A stretch of 64,000 nucleotides of DNA from an uncultured bacterium (GCA_902791985.1 CADAYD010000002.1:102126-166125); one strand, 5' to 3'. Numbered from the stretch's first letter, positions 35,005 to 44,072 are shown. Notes: generated from the letters alone by a model not told the origin. Numbers and translations are program-made.

Positions 35005-36579
35005 TTATTTCTTAGATTTATCCGCTAATTCTGAATCAACTCTCAAAAAGACAGGGAAGATTTCTTCTTTTGAAATAAGTTTTCCGGTCTTTATGTTTGA
35101 TGTTGTTATATCTTCATATTTTGTTGTTATATCATAACTTAATTGTTTTGCCATATCATTTGCAATATTTGGGCAATATGGATAAATTAATGACGAAATT
35201 ATGCACATAATTTCAAGTACAGTTGCCAAAACCTGACCACACTCGGTCATTTTTTCCTCTTTTGCCAGAGTCCAAGGTGCATTATCAGTTACGAATTTAT
35301 TTGCTGCATCGACAAGCGAAATAATTTCTTGTGCTGCTTCCTGTATTTCAAAGTGACTAAAATGGTTTTCTACTATTTTAACCGTTCCCAGCGCTGTTTT
35401 TAATAAACTTTCGGCCTCATTTGAACGGTTTTGCAAAAATTCCTGTTTAATTTCGCCATCAAAATATTTTACAAGCATTGACAGGCTTCTATTCAAAAGA
35501 TTACCCATACTGTTAGCGAGATGAGCATTAACTTTCTCTTTGAAATCTATATCCGAGTAATTACCGTCACGCCCGCAAGGTGCAGATGTTGCCATATAAT
35601 ATCTGAATGCATCCGGATATTTAAGTTCAAAATTTTCAAGGACAGATGTCGGAGAAACAACATTGCCTAAGGATTTTGACATTTTTGTTTCATCAATTGT
35701 AATCCATCCGTGAGCAAAAATGTGTTTCGGCAACGGCAAATCTAAAGCCATTAAAATTGCCGGCCAATAAATTGCGTGGAATTTCAAGATATCTTTACCT
35801 ATAACATGAACATCAACCGGCCAAAGACTCTTAAATTGGTCACTTGAACCATCAGGATCATATCCTATACCGGTGATATAATTTGATAAAGCATCTATCC
35901 ACACATAAATTGACTGTTCAGGATCGTCAAGAATATCAATTCCCCAACCAACATTTTCTTTGGAACGTGAAACAGAAATATCCTGTATATCCTCTAATTG
36001 GTTTAACACTTCGTTTGCTCTGAAACTCGGAACAATGAAATCTGGATGTTCTTTAATGTGTTTAATTATCGCATCTTTATAATCTGTAAGCTTGAAAAAA
36101 TAATTTTCTTCCTTTACAACATCTGGTTTTTTAAGGTGGTCAGGACAAAGACCATCTTCAGTGAGGTCTTTTGGATTGAGAAAACATTCACATCCCTGAC
36201 AGTACCAACCTTCATATTCATGTTTATAAATTGCCCCTTTATCCTTCAATTTTTGGAATATTTTTTGCACAACCTGTTCGTGATCTTTGTCTGTGGTTCT
36301 GATAAATCTGTTATATTTAACACCTAATTTTGCCCATGCATCTTTGAATTTTTGAGAATTTTCATCGCAAAGCTGCTTTGGGGTAATACCATTTGACGCC
36401 GCAGTTTTTTGAATTTTTATACCGTGCTCATCCGTACCTGTTAAGAAGAACATATTATCTGTTCGCAAAGAATAATGACGGGCTAAAATATCTGTCAAAA
36501 TCTTTTCATAAGCATGTCCGATATGCGGTGCACCGTTAACATAATCTATTGCAGTTGTTAAATAATATTTATCAAGCAT
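35005..36579 (-). CDS. metG: Methionyl-tRNA synthetase
   Basis: A 524-residue class I synthetase that charges tRNA-Met. The start is placed at ATG 36579 (protein begins MLDKYYLTTAI), preceded by GAGG about nine bases upstream; an upstream in-frame Met adds a tail with no ribosome site. The HIGH motif is APHIGHAYEK and the KMSKS motif is TKMSKSLGN. Zinc-knuckle residues are in CQGCECFL and a CPDH block, as in the Aquifex/Thermus-like group. The length ends after the anticodon-binding domain, without the C-terminal tRNA-binding dimerisation domain of longer MetG proteins. It is transcribed alone, divergent from the exported unknown protein at 36696. Confidence 0.95.
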   Translation of the reverse strand: MLDKYYLTTAIDYVNGAPHIGHAYEKILTDILARHYSLRTDNMFFLTGTDEHGIKIQKTAASNGITPKQLCDENSQKFKDAWAKLGVKYNRFIRTTDKDHEQVVQKIFQKLKDKGAIYKHEYEGWYCQGCECFLNPKDLTEDGLCPDHLKKPDVVKEENYFFKLTDYKDAIIKHIKEHPDFIVPSFRANEVLNQLEDIQDISVSRSKENVGWGIDILDDPEQSIYVWIDALSNYITGIGYDPDGSSDQFKSLWPVDVHVIGKDILKFHAIYWPAILMALDLPLPKHIFAHGWITIDETKMSKSLGNVVSPTSVLENFELKYPDAFRYYMATSAPCGRDGNYSDIDFKEKVNAHLANSMGNLLNRSLSMLVKYFDGEIKQEFLQNRSNEAESLLKTALGTVKIVENHFSHFEIQEAAQEIISLVDAANKFVTDNAPWTLAKEEKMTECGQVLATVLEIMCIISSLIYPYCPNIANDMAKQLSYDITTKYEDITTSNIKTGKLISKEEIFPVFLRVDSELADKSKK

Positions 36580-36695
36580 TTTCAATATCCTCATACAATT
36601 TTCTATAAAATGATGATAACACAAACATGTTCATATAATTGCTTATATTTACAGACTATAAATAAAATGCTATTATTACACAAAAAGGAGTGCAA

Positions 36696-37469
36696 ATGAA
36701 AAAGATTTTGGCATTTTTTGCAGCAATCGCATTAATATTAACAGGCTATTCAGCTGTACAAGCACTAACCGCAGGGATAGAACCGCCCGCAGATTTTATA
36801 AAGAACTTAAAGACCTGCACAAAAAGTCATTTTGAACAAAAAGGTACTTCGGTTGAAAGATACGACATAAAAGGTAAAACCCCAGGCGGTCGCTGCGAAA
36901 TTTATATGGATACATATACCGATTTCACAAATAAAGACAACTATGATATGGCTATGAACTTTATAAGTGGTTTTGGCAGCACCATAGCCGGGGACAAGTT
37001 TGATAAATCGAAACTTTTAAGTCAGGATGAATTAATCAAAATGAGCAAAGATAGCACATTTAGTATAACTTGCAAATTATCGCAATCTGAAATCGATACT
37101 CTAATAAATGCCTATAACAAACACGACAATAAAAATTCGGAAGCGGTAATTACAAACAATAGTATGTCTTACTCATTCGATTCAACAAAAATGAGTTCTT
37201 ACGACAAACAGCTTTTAAATTATCAAATGGGAGGTCCTTGCATCCAAAATAGGACTAAAAATGCAAATGATAACTGGATTACAACATTATACGTTTGCGA
37301 ATATTCGGATACCACATGCTATGTACATTATTCCAAATCTAAAGACGGAACATCAACGTCATATTCAATGTCTTGCACCGGAGAACTAAGTAAATACGGA
37401 AACCTTGATAACAAAATGCGAGATGCAATCGTAGGGCATGTAAAATCAGGAATGTGTGAAAAAATTTAA
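36696..37469 (+). CDS. Exported protein of unknown function
   Basis: A 257-residue protein, started at ATG 36696 because AAGGAG lies five bases upstream; the frame could begin at a GTG two codons earlier. The first 25 residues are a clear signal peptide (MKKILAFFAAIALILTGYSAVQA). The mature part has about eight cysteines (for example LKTCTKSH, RCEIYMD, ITCKLS, GPCIQN, YVCEYSDTTCYVHY, SMSCTGEL, SGMCEKI), which suggests disulphide bonds in the periplasm or outside. I recognise no domain. It is followed after 80 bases by another unknown gene in the same direction. Confidence 0.75.
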   Translation: MKKILAFFAAIALILTGYSAVQALTAGIEPPADFIKNLKTCTKSHFEQKGTSVERYDIKGKTPGGRCEIYMDTYTDFTNKDNYDMAMNFISGFGSTIAGDKFDKSKLLSQDELIKMSKDSTFSITCKLSQSEIDTLINAYNKHDNKNSEAVITNNSMSYSFDSTKMSSYDKQLLNYQMGGPCIQNRTKNANDNWITTLYVCEYSDTTCYVHYSKSKDGTSTSYSMSCTGELSKYGNLDNKMRDAIVGHVKSGMCEKI

Positions 37470-37549
37470 CAAAAGTTATTATAAACGCAATTTTTTGAAG
37501 GCAAAATACTTTATATAAATATAGGTAACAAAAGTAAAAGGAAATAATT

Positions 37550-37975
37550 ATGTCTTCAAATTGGGTAAATGCACTGGATGCATGTGCAGCATCAGGAGTA
37601 ATAGATTACGATGCTCCATCATTTATACTGGGAAGAAATCCACGATATGTGGGACACCCGGAATTTGAAAAATTACCGCTAAAAAATGATTGCTTATTGC
37701 CACCGGGAATAAAATTAAACGACTTACCGGCAATAGATAGTTATAACAATTCTGAAGACAGACCACTTGTAGAAAATCCGGCATGGAAAAAGGTCCTATT
37801 TGGAGCAATTGTACTTGCAAGCCTGATAGCCGGGAGTATAGGATTTGCCAAATTTGGAAAATTAAAAATGCCAGATATGGGGAAAATAAGTTCTAATATA
37901 ACAAATATTGCAAAAAAATCATGGCAATACACTAAAAAAACGTTTGAATTTTTAATGTCAAAAATAAGAAAATAA
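37550..37975 (+). CDS. Unknown small membrane-anchored protein
   Basis: A 141-residue protein without signal peptide. The N-terminal 80 residues are polar and rich in Pro, Asn and Asp (NALDACAASGVIDYDAPSF, LGRNPRYVG); one membrane helix follows (VLFGAIVLASLIAGSIGFA, about residues 86-105), then a basic C-terminal tail (KSWQYTKKTFEFLMSKIRK). A topology with the N-terminus outside and tail inside is suggested by the positive charges. AAAGGAAAT precedes the ATG. No family recognised. Confidence 0.6.
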   Translation: MSSNWVNALDACAASGVIDYDAPSFILGRNPRYVGHPEFEKLPLKNDCLLPPGIKLNDLPAIDSYNNSEDRPLVENPAWKKVLFGAIVLASLIAGSIGFAKFGKLKMPDMGKISSNITNIAKKSWQYTKKTFEFLMSKIRK

Positions 37976-38111
37976 AATAATATCAATAAAATAAAGCCTT
38001 ATATCCGTAAATAATTTTAGCTTTAACTACTTTACATTTAGAAACAAATGTACTATAATAAACACGATGTTGGTTTACTAATAGTAGTAAAAAAGAAAGA
38101 GGAAGTAAAAA

Positions 38112-39380
38112 ATGAAAAAATTATTAGCAGGCTTATTAGTAGCAGGTATGCTTTCAATCACTACGGCTCCTGTCTTTGCAGCAGCAAAGATTACAGACGT
38201 TGATGCAAACTACTGGGCTAGAACAGAAATCGCTGAAGTTGTAGAAGATTCTGTTATGTTTTTATCAAATGGCAAATTCAATCCTGAAGCAAAAATTTCA
38301 AGAGTTGATTTTGTTACAGCATTATTAAAAGTTTTAGGTCAAAGCAATACGGCTATTGTTACTGAAGTTCCTTACACTGATGTAGCAAAATCAGGTGCAG
38401 ATCATGATGCAATTGCAAGATCTCAACAAATCGGTTTGGTATACGGATATCCGGATGGAACATTCAGACCGAACGGTTCTATTTTAAGAGATGAAGCTCA
38501 ATCTGTAATTTCTCACATTACAATTGATGAAACAGTTGATAAATCTATTGTTTCAAAATTCTCTGATGCTAAAAAAGTTCCTAATTGGGCTAAAAATGTT
38601 TATGCAAAAACATTATCTTATGGTATCTACGTAAACCATCCAAATGAAAACGAATTGAGACCAACTGAAGATTTAACAAGAGCAGAAGCTGCTGTATTAT
38701 TATACAGATTAAGCAAAAAATTACATTTAGTAAAAGCTCAATATAAATCTGAAACAGTTTTAGGTACTGAACACTTAAACGTTACCAGAAAAGCACCTTG
38801 TGATGAAGTTACTATCACAAATATGAGAAACATCATTAAAGAAGGTAACGTTTTAGAAATTGAATTTACTGACAAATTCAAATCTAAATTAGCATCTGCA
38901 GGTGATACAGTAACATTTACTAACCCTGAAGATATCGTTACTGAAGAAGGTACTTTATTATTCCCTGCAGGTTCAACTTTCTACGGTACAGTATTGAATG
39001 TACAAGATCCGCAATGGTTCAACAAAAATGCAAGAGTTTACACTCAAATTACTAAAGTTGTAACTCCTAGCGGTAAAACTGTTGATATGAATGCGAAACC
39101 TTTCTATAAAGATTATGCTTTGAAAGAAGGTCCTTGGATGACAGCAGGTAAAGTTGCATTGTACACAGTTGGCGGTACAGCAGTTGGTACAGGTGCAGGT
39201 GTTGGATTCTCATTCATACCTAATCCTGACAAAGTTGGTACAGGTGTTGCTATCGGTACCCCTGTTGGTGCAGGTGTTGGTTTAATCACAGGTTTAGTAA
39301 CTCCTGGTTTGAACTACGTTGCACACGAAGGTGAAGAAATTCAAGTTATCTTACTTGATGACGCTAGCATTTCTAAATAA
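38112..39380 (+). CDS. SLH-domain envelope protein
   Basis: A 422-residue secreted protein: signal peptide ending PVFAAA, then three S-layer-homology domains (about residues 25-75, 88-140 and 145-200), with DVDANYWA, GYPDGTFRPNGSILRDEA and ELRPTEDLTRAEA as repeat landmarks. The middle (220-345) is unassigned; the end has a glycine-rich hydrophobic stretch (VGGTAVGTGAGVGFSF, TPVGAGVGLITGLVT), like a glycine zipper or membrane hairpin. SLH domains bind pyruvylated wall polymers or peptidoglycan and tether the outer membrane in cyanobacteria and Negativicutes. Codon use suggests high expression, and a strong terminator follows. It is a probable abundant envelope-anchoring protein. Confidence 0.88.
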   Translation: MKKLLAGLLVAGMLSITTAPVFAAAKITDVDANYWARTEIAEVVEDSVMFLSNGKFNPEAKISRVDFVTALLKVLGQSNTAIVTEVPYTDVAKSGADHDAIARSQQIGLVYGYPDGTFRPNGSILRDEAQSVISHITIDETVDKSIVSKFSDAKKVPNWAKNVYAKTLSYGIYVNHPNENELRPTEDLTRAEAAVLLYRLSKKLHLVKAQYKSETVLGTEHLNVTRKAPCDEVTITNMRNIIKEGNVLEIEFTDKFKSKLASAGDTVTFTNPEDIVTEEGTLLFPAGSTFYGTVLNVQDPQWFNKNARVYTQITKVVTPSGKTVDMNAKPFYKDYALKEGPWMTAGKVALYTVGGTAVGTGAGVGFSFIPNPDKVGTGVAIGTPVGAGVGLITGLVTPGLNYVAHEGEEIQVILLDDASISK

Positions 39381-39399
39381 ATCTTCGTCAAGAAATTTT

Positions 39400-39437
39400 A
39401 AAAGAGGCTCTTAGTTTTCTAAGGGTCTCTTTTAATT
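39400..39437 (+). terminator. Rho-independent terminator after the SLH gene
   Basis: A 15-bp stem (AAAAGAGGCTCTTAG against CTAAGGGTCTCTTTT, some G-U pairs) with a T4 loop, followed by TTTAATTT. Confidence 0.88.
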
Positions 39438-39466
39438 TATGCAAAAATAATTTTTAACAATAAAAA

Positions 39467-39595
39467 TTATTTAGCAAGTTTTTTCATTATTTTTGTAAAA
39501 AATGGTTTTTTCATATTTTTATTATAGCTATTATTTTTCAAATTATATTTTTTGGAGTAAAATTCTTTTACTTTATTAATTTTTTCAATATTCAT
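39467..39595 (-). CDS. Small basic ORF downstream of acetolactate synthase
   Basis: A 42-codon frame on the minus strand (MNIEKINKVKEFYSKKYNLK..., ending KKLAK). It is very rich in Lys and Asn, follows the acetolactate synthase gene by 37 bases and has only a distant AGGA upstream of the ATG. Composition is what random AT-rich DNA also gives, so it is a candidate, not a firm gene. Confidence 0.25.
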   Translation of the reverse strand: MNIEKINKVKEFYSKKYNLKNNSYNKNMKKPFFTKIMKKLAK

Positions 39596-39632
39596 TATTC
39601 AATTGTTCCTAATTCCCAAAGGTATAATCGTT

Positions 39633-41273
39633 TTATAGAGTCTCCTCCGGCTCTATTTCAAAATCTATAATAAATGTATTATTATTTGAAAATGCCTTAT
39701 TAAAAGCATCTTCCAGTGAATTCAAAGAATTTACACGAACAGAATCAATACCGTAACTGCGTGCTAATTCTACAAAATTTGGGTTCGATATTTTAGTTTG
39801 ATTATAACGCGAATTACAATTCTTTTCCTGTAACTGTCTTACCATCCCAAGATATCCGTTATTAAATATAAGAATTTTTATATTTAAACCATAATCTTTG
39901 CATAACGCAAGTTCTCCAATACTCATTTGTAAAGAACCATCACCGCAAATACATACAATAGTTTTATCCGGTTGCGCTATACTCGCACCGATTGCTGCAG
40001 GCAAGCCGAAACCCATAGTCCCTAAGCCGCCGGAAACCAAAATTTTCCTGTCAGGATTGAACTTTAAACCTTTTACAGCCCAAATTTGGTGCTGACCAAC
40101 TTCACTTGTAAAAATCACATTTTTATCTTTTGTAAAATTTTGTAATTTTTCTATTACTTCAAAAGAGTGAAGCAGGTTCGTATGTTTTGCATAATTTTTA
40201 TTTAAAACTTTAAAAGAATTAATCTCATTGCGCCAATTTACAATACTATCGATATTGAAATTATTATTTAAATCTGATAATTCATTTAGAACATTTTTTA
40301 TATCACCTACAATGTAATCTATAGGATTAATAACTCTTGAAATTTCTTTAGGATTTATATCTACTTGAACTATTTTATTTTCAAGTTCGCCGTTCTTAAA
40401 CATACAAGTAATTCTGTCATTAAATCTTGCGCCCAAAGATATTATTAAATCCGCACGCCGCAAAGCCTCATTTGCACTATTATCACCAAAAATCCCAATC
40501 ATACCGTAATAATTTTTGTTTTCAGAATCAAAAGCACCAAGTCCCATCATTGTGGACACAAAAGGAAAATTAAATTTTGAAATAAACATCTCTAATTCTT
40601 TTGATGAATTTGAATGATTAACGCCTCCGCCAACAACAACAACAGGTCTGGATGAATTATTTATACGTGTCATAATTCTATTTATGTCCTGATAATTATA
40701 AGTCTCGGGTTCAAAATTTTGAATTTTTAACTCACAATTACACTCACTATTTTGAGTAAAAATATTTTTTGCCATATCAACAACAACAGGGCCTTTTTTA
40801 CCGGTAATTGCCAATTTATAAGCATTTACAATAGTGTCATGAATATCATTAGCATCTGTAATCTGGAAAACAGCCTTAGTGCAAGATTTTGAAATATCAC
40901 AAATATCAGCTTCCTGAAAAGAATCTTTTCCTATAAGTTTTTTATCAACTTGACCTGTTAAAATCAATAATGGATAACCGTCAGAATAAGCATTTGCGAT
41001 ACCCGTAATGGTATTAGTAGCACCGGGACCGGAAGTGACAAGTACAACACCACATTTACCCGTCACTCTTGCATAGCCCTCAGCCGCGTGAACAGCGGCT
41101 TGCTCATGCCTCGTGAGAATATGCTTAATACAATTTTGCTTATATAATTCATCATAAAGATCAAGAACAATTCCTCCCGGATAACCGAATATAGTATCAA
41201 TTCCGAGCTTTTTTAGGGTATAAATAACAGATTCGGCACCTGTTAATGTCTGTATATTATCCTTAATTAACAT
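39633..41273 (-). CDS. ilvB: Acetolactate synthase large (catalytic) subunit
   Basis: A 546-residue thiamine-diphosphate enzyme. The N-terminal PYR domain contains GIDTIFGYPGG and the catalytic glutamate in TRHEQAAVHAAEGYAR; the C-terminal domain has the thiamine motif CGDGSLQMSIGELALCKDYGL followed by FNNGYLGMVRQLQE, as in biosynthetic acetolactate synthases. It condenses pyruvate to acetolactate for branched-chain amino acids. No regulatory subunit (ilvN) or ilvC adjoins it, so it may serve with distant partners or act as a catabolic form. The FAD-binding middle domain is present by length. It is read alone on the minus strand between the SLH gene and the lysine-rich exported genes. Confidence 0.92.
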   Translation of the reverse strand: MLIKDNIQTLTGAESVIYTLKKLGIDTIFGYPGGIVLDLYDELYKQNCIKHILTRHEQAAVHAAEGYARVTGKCGVVLVTSGPGATNTITGIANAYSDGYPLLILTGQVDKKLIGKDSFQEADICDISKSCTKAVFQITDANDIHDTIVNAYKLAITGKKGPVVVDMAKNIFTQNSECNCELKIQNFEPETYNYQDINRIMTRINNSSRPVVVVGGGVNHSNSSKELEMFISKFNFPFVSTMMGLGAFDSENKNYYGMIGIFGDNSANEALRRADLIISLGARFNDRITCMFKNGELENKIVQVDINPKEISRVINPIDYIVGDIKNVLNELSDLNNNFNIDSIVNWRNEINSFKVLNKNYAKHTNLLHSFEVIEKLQNFTKDKNVIFTSEVGQHQIWAVKGLKFNPDRKILVSGGLGTMGFGLPAAIGASIAQPDKTIVCICGDGSLQMSIGELALCKDYGLNIKILIFNNGYLGMVRQLQEKNCNSRYNQTKISNPNFVELARSYGIDSVRVNSLNSLEDAFNKAFSNNNTFIIDFEIEPEETL

Positions 41274-41314
41274 GCTAAATATATATTCCTTGTCGACTTA
41301 GTAAATGTTAGCAT

Positions 41315-41352
41315 AAAAAAAGTCGAAATCCATAACAAATTTCGACTTTTTT
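41315..41352. terminator. Bidirectional terminator
   Basis: A perfect 14-bp stem (AAAAAAGTCGAAAT/ATTTCGACTTTTTT) with a short loop, placed between the 3' end of the lysine-rich exported protein gene and the 5' end of ilvB. The minus-strand transcript from the RNase PH cluster would end here. Confidence 0.8.
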
Positions 41353-41373
41353 AAATAATTTAATAATTATTTA

Positions 41374-41748
41374 TTATTCACCAAATGTAAATAAATCTTT
41401 CCAGAATTTTTTCTGTTTAGCCCAGAATGTTTTTTGGTCATTTACTGATTTTTGGTATGCTGCTTTTTGATCAGCAACAGCTTTTTGTTGTGCTTTTTTT
41501 TGTTTCTCAAGTTCTTTTTGTCTTTTTTCTGCAGCTTTTTGTGCTTCTTTTTGTCTTTTTTCTGCTGCTTTTTGTGCATCTTCTTGAGCTTTTAATGCAT
41601 CATTTTCAGCCTTTGTAACTTTGTTTGCTGTGTTTGTAATTGCGTTAGATGTTTTGTTTAATGCATTTACAATTGGATTTGCGCTAAATGATGGAGCGCC
41701 GATTGCTAAAATTGAAACTGCAACTAATGATACTGCTAATTTTTTCAT
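41374..41748 (-). CDS. Exported Lys/Ala/Gln-rich coiled-coil protein
   Basis: A 124-residue protein with a signal peptide (MKKLAVSLVAVSILAIGAPSFSA) and a mature part that is one long charged helix: residues 45-105 are KAQEDAQKAAEKRQKE-type heptads rich in Lys, Ala and Gln, ending in an aromatic FWAKQKKFWKDLFTF tail. It is likely a periplasmic coiled coil, somewhat like small OmpH/Lpp-type helpers, but no family is recognised. Its ATG overlaps the stop of the preceding exported gene by four bases, so the pair are translated together. A terminator follows. Confidence 0.65.
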   Translation of the reverse strand: MKKLAVSLVAVSILAIGAPSFSANPIVNALNKTSNAITNTANKVTKAENDALKAQEDAQKAAEKRQKEAQKAAEKRQKELEKQKKAQQKAVADQKAAYQKSVNDQKTFWAKQKKFWKDLFTFGE

Positions 41749-42095
41749 TTTGGGTTTTCTCCTTTCTTTACCTCTGAATTTAGCTCTTCTAATTTATTTT
41801 TCTTTAATTCTAATCTTTCATTATAAAAATCAAGATTACGCTCTTTTATTCTTTTTATATTCTTTTGTCTTTCAACTGTTTTTAAATACCTAACATATTT
41901 ATTACGATTTTTACGCTTTGTTCGTGCAGGATTCTTATCATTTTTAGATTTTACAATCTTCTGAGATGTTTCAACATCTACTTCAACACCTTGAGTTGAT
42001 TGTCCTTTAGGTTCTTGAGATTTTTTTGATTTAGCAAAAACACAAGTCGAACCTAATAATGCAAAAACAATAACATAAATCAAATATCTTTTCAT
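41745..42095 (-). CDS. Exported basic protein of unknown function
   Basis: A 116-residue protein with signal peptide or N-terminal anchor (KRYLIYVIVFALLGSTCVFA; a Cys sits at the end of the hydrophobic stretch, but the surrounding is not a strong lipobox) and a very basic, helix-forming mature part (KRKNRNKYVRYLKTVERQKNIKRIKERN). It follows RNase PH by nine bases and overlaps the coiled-coil gene by four, so the minus-strand cluster zinc-ribbon/rph/this/coiled-coil looks like one operon. Function unknown. Confidence 0.6.
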   Translation of the reverse strand: MKRYLIYVIVFALLGSTCVFAKSKKSQEPKGQSTQGVEVDVETSQKIVKSKNDKNPARTKRKNRNKYVRYLKTVERQKNIKRIKERNLDFYNERLELKKNKLEELNSEVKKGENPK

Positions 42096-42104
42096 AGAAA
42101 CAAT

Positions 42105-42812
42105 TTACTCCAAAGTCGGATATTTTTCAATAATTTCTTTTATACCTTTTTTAGCCACCTCAAATATTTGAAGCATTTGCTCATAGTCATAAGGTTCACC
42201 TTCTGCAGTTGTCTGAAATTCAATAATCTTACCACTTTTAGTTAACACCACATTAGAATCGACTTGCGCATGAGAATCTTCTTCGTAATTAAGGTCCAAT
42301 TTGACTTCGCCGTCAATTATTCCGGCTGAAATCGCTGCTATAGGTTCAATAATAGGGTTTTGCTTCAATGTCCCATCACTAATTAATTTTTTAACGGCTT
42401 CAGTTAAAGCAACAAATCCACCACAAATACTTGCTGTGCGAGTTCCTCCATCAGCCTGTATTACATCTGCATCTATTGTTATTGTCAAATCAGGCATTTT
42501 AGTTAAGTCCACACATGCTCTTAAGCTTCTGCCTATGAGTCGTTGAATTTCTTGAGTTCTGCCGGATATTTTTGTACGTTCCCTTTGACATCTTGTTGAC
42601 GTTGAAGATGGGAGAAGGGAATATTCTGCAGTCAACCAGCCACGAGGGTCCTCTTTATCCATCCATTTTGGTTTCCCTTGCTCTACACTTGCCGTTGTGA
42701 TAACTTTTGTATCTCCAAATTCTACAAGAACAGACCCTAACGCATGCTTTGTAAAATCAGTAGTAAATTTTATTTCTCTTGTTTGGTTATTTTGTCTGTT
42801 TTCTAATCTCAT
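42105..42812 (-). CDS. rph: Ribonuclease PH
   Basis: A 235-residue phosphorolytic 3'-5' exoribonuclease that trims tRNA precursors. Conserved blocks are GSVLVEFGDTKVITTASVE, WLTAEYSLLPSSTSTRCQRE, GRTQEIQRLIGRSLRACVDL (the phosphate/RNA-binding signature, near residues 85-105), DADVIQADGGTRTASICG and a DLNYEED block with its acidic residues. Length is standard. Its ATG overlaps the stop of the small zinc-ribbon gene by four bases. Confidence 0.96.
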   Translation of the reverse strand: MRLENRQNNQTREIKFTTDFTKHALGSVLVEFGDTKVITTASVEQGKPKWMDKEDPRGWLTAEYSLLPSSTSTRCQRERTKISGRTQEIQRLIGRSLRACVDLTKMPDLTITIDADVIQADGGTRTASICGGFVALTEAVKKLISDGTLKQNPIIEPIAAISAGIIDGEVKLDLNYEEDSHAQVDSNVVLTKSGKIIEFQTTAEGEPYDYEQMLQIFEVAKKGIKEIIEKYPTLE

Positions 42813-43039
42813 ACTTGCCCCCTATAATCATAATCCCACATATAAATTTGTCCGCAATATCTGCAAACTGCATGTTCATTCATGAACTGCAAATCAGGAA
42901 TAAATGTATAACCATCTACACTTATTTCTATATCACCCTTTTCATTATACTTTTGCGAAAAATTCTTATCACCCATATAATCAGGTGAAAACATAAGTTC
43001 AAATTTATCTATTGATTTACAATTTTTACAAATAAACAT
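42809..43039 (-). CDS. Small zinc-ribbon-like protein
   Basis: A 76-residue protein with two Cys pairs, CKNC near the N-terminus (residues 4-7) and CRYC near residues 59-62, the layout of a small zinc ribbon with a long insert between the two knuckles. The part between is rich in Asp, Tyr and Phe. It overlaps rph by four bases, so it is cotranslated with it; a role in RNA metabolism is only a guess. No family recognised. Confidence 0.6.
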   Translation of the reverse strand: MFICKNCKSIDKFELMFSPDYMGDKNFSQKYNEKGDIEISVDGYTFIPDLQFMNEHAVCRYCGQIYMWDYDYRGQV

Positions 43040-43050
43040 GTTATATTGTC

Positions 43051-43071
43051 ATTCTGAATTTGTTTCAGAAT
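43051..43071. repeat. Palindromic intergenic repeat
   Basis: ATTCTGAA and TTCAGAAT form a perfect 8-bp stem with a 5-base loop in the 35-base gap between the membrane protein gene and the zinc-ribbon gene. GTCATTCTGAA...TTCAGAATCTC is a kind of sequence I have seen scattered in other bacterial genomes. It may stabilise or attenuate the mRNA. Confidence 0.5.
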
Positions 43072-43074
43072 CTC

Positions 43075-44019
43075 CTATTCTTCATTTTTTTGGGATTTCT
43101 TTTGCTTTTTCGATTTTTGTTCCGGCACCCCATCTTTTAAACATGACATAGTTTTGTACCACAAGGTATAGCATATACTTCTTATCGGCAAACTTAATCC
43201 TGCAACAATTGTAGTTAAAGTAGTCATAAACAATGTTTTTGAAATCATATTGACCGTTATTTCCGGCAAATTAATATACCTTAATGCTTTGTTAAAATAT
43301 TCAAGCGGCATACCATTACCAATAAAATCAAATAGAGAACAAACTTTGTCTGTCAAATGTAAACAATCAAAAACAACAGAAACTCCCTCAGTGATGATAT
43401 ATATGGAAAAGAACCATAAAATAATCATCAAGAAAAATGTTCTTGACCAATCACCTTTTACTAATTCAAAACTTCTTTTAAAACAATCTTTTATTGATAA
43501 TTCTTCTTCGAAGGTGAAAACCTGATAAACAAGGACAAAAAAGACCCAAAATATTAAAGGAGGAATCAAGCCTAAAAGCGGAATAATTGAAAAGGCGACA
43601 CCCACAAGTGATAATACACCGACGACAAACAAAAATCCAATATACTTGAAAGCTCTGCGCGTTGCAACTTGTCTGTGCGATTGAAAATCGTATACATGAC
43701 CTGTTGTCAGCGCTCCTTCTGTCATTGAATTTAGAGCGACATAAGCAACCATATAATCCCAAAAAGCCTTCAAAAAAATCAACATACCGGGAATAGCAAG
43801 CAAAAATATTATCCCAAGTGCGGAATGTAAAGAATTGGCTTTTTGCGCAATCCTATCAGCAAATCCTATCGTTAATCCGAAAGTCAATGCCAAACCTATA
43901 ATTTGACCGAATACAGGAAACAGCATATAAAGAACAAATTTATCAATGTTTGAAAAATATATCTTTAACCCGTCAAAAATAACAAACCAGATGCTATTTC
44001 TAATTTTTTCTTTAGCCAT
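43075..44019 (-). CDS. Multi-pass membrane protein of unknown function
   Basis: A 314-residue protein taken from ATG 44019, with AAGGAG close upstream; the frame is open 21 codons further but that extension lacks a ribosome site. About six hydrophobic segments are seen (LYMLFPVFGQIIGLALTFGLTI, LGIIFLLAIPGMLIFLK, YIGFLFVVGVLSLVGVAF, LIPPLIFWVFFVLVYQVF, TFFLMIILWFFSIYII, TLFMTTLTTIVAGLSL), with a basic Lys-rich tail at the C-terminus. It resembles integral membrane proteins of the DUF4013/glycerophosphoryl-membrane type, but I cannot name the family. It is divergent from the PHP gene with 53 bases between them. Confidence 0.65.
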   Translation of the reverse strand: MAKEKIRNSIWFVIFDGLKIYFSNIDKFVLYMLFPVFGQIIGLALTFGLTIGFADRIAQKANSLHSALGIIFLLAIPGMLIFLKAFWDYMVAYVALNSMTEGALTTGHVYDFQSHRQVATRRAFKYIGFLFVVGVLSLVGVAFSIIPLLGLIPPLIFWVFFVLVYQVFTFEEELSIKDCFKRSFELVKGDWSRTFFLMIILWFFSIYIITEGVSVVFDCLHLTDKVCSLFDFIGNGMPLEYFNKALRYINLPEITVNMISKTLFMTTLTTIVAGLSLPIRSICYTLWYKTMSCLKDGVPEQKSKKQKKSQKNEE

Positions 44020-44072
44020 GTACTCTCCTTTATAATATAATTTTATTACAAATAGGGGGATTTTGAAATAAA

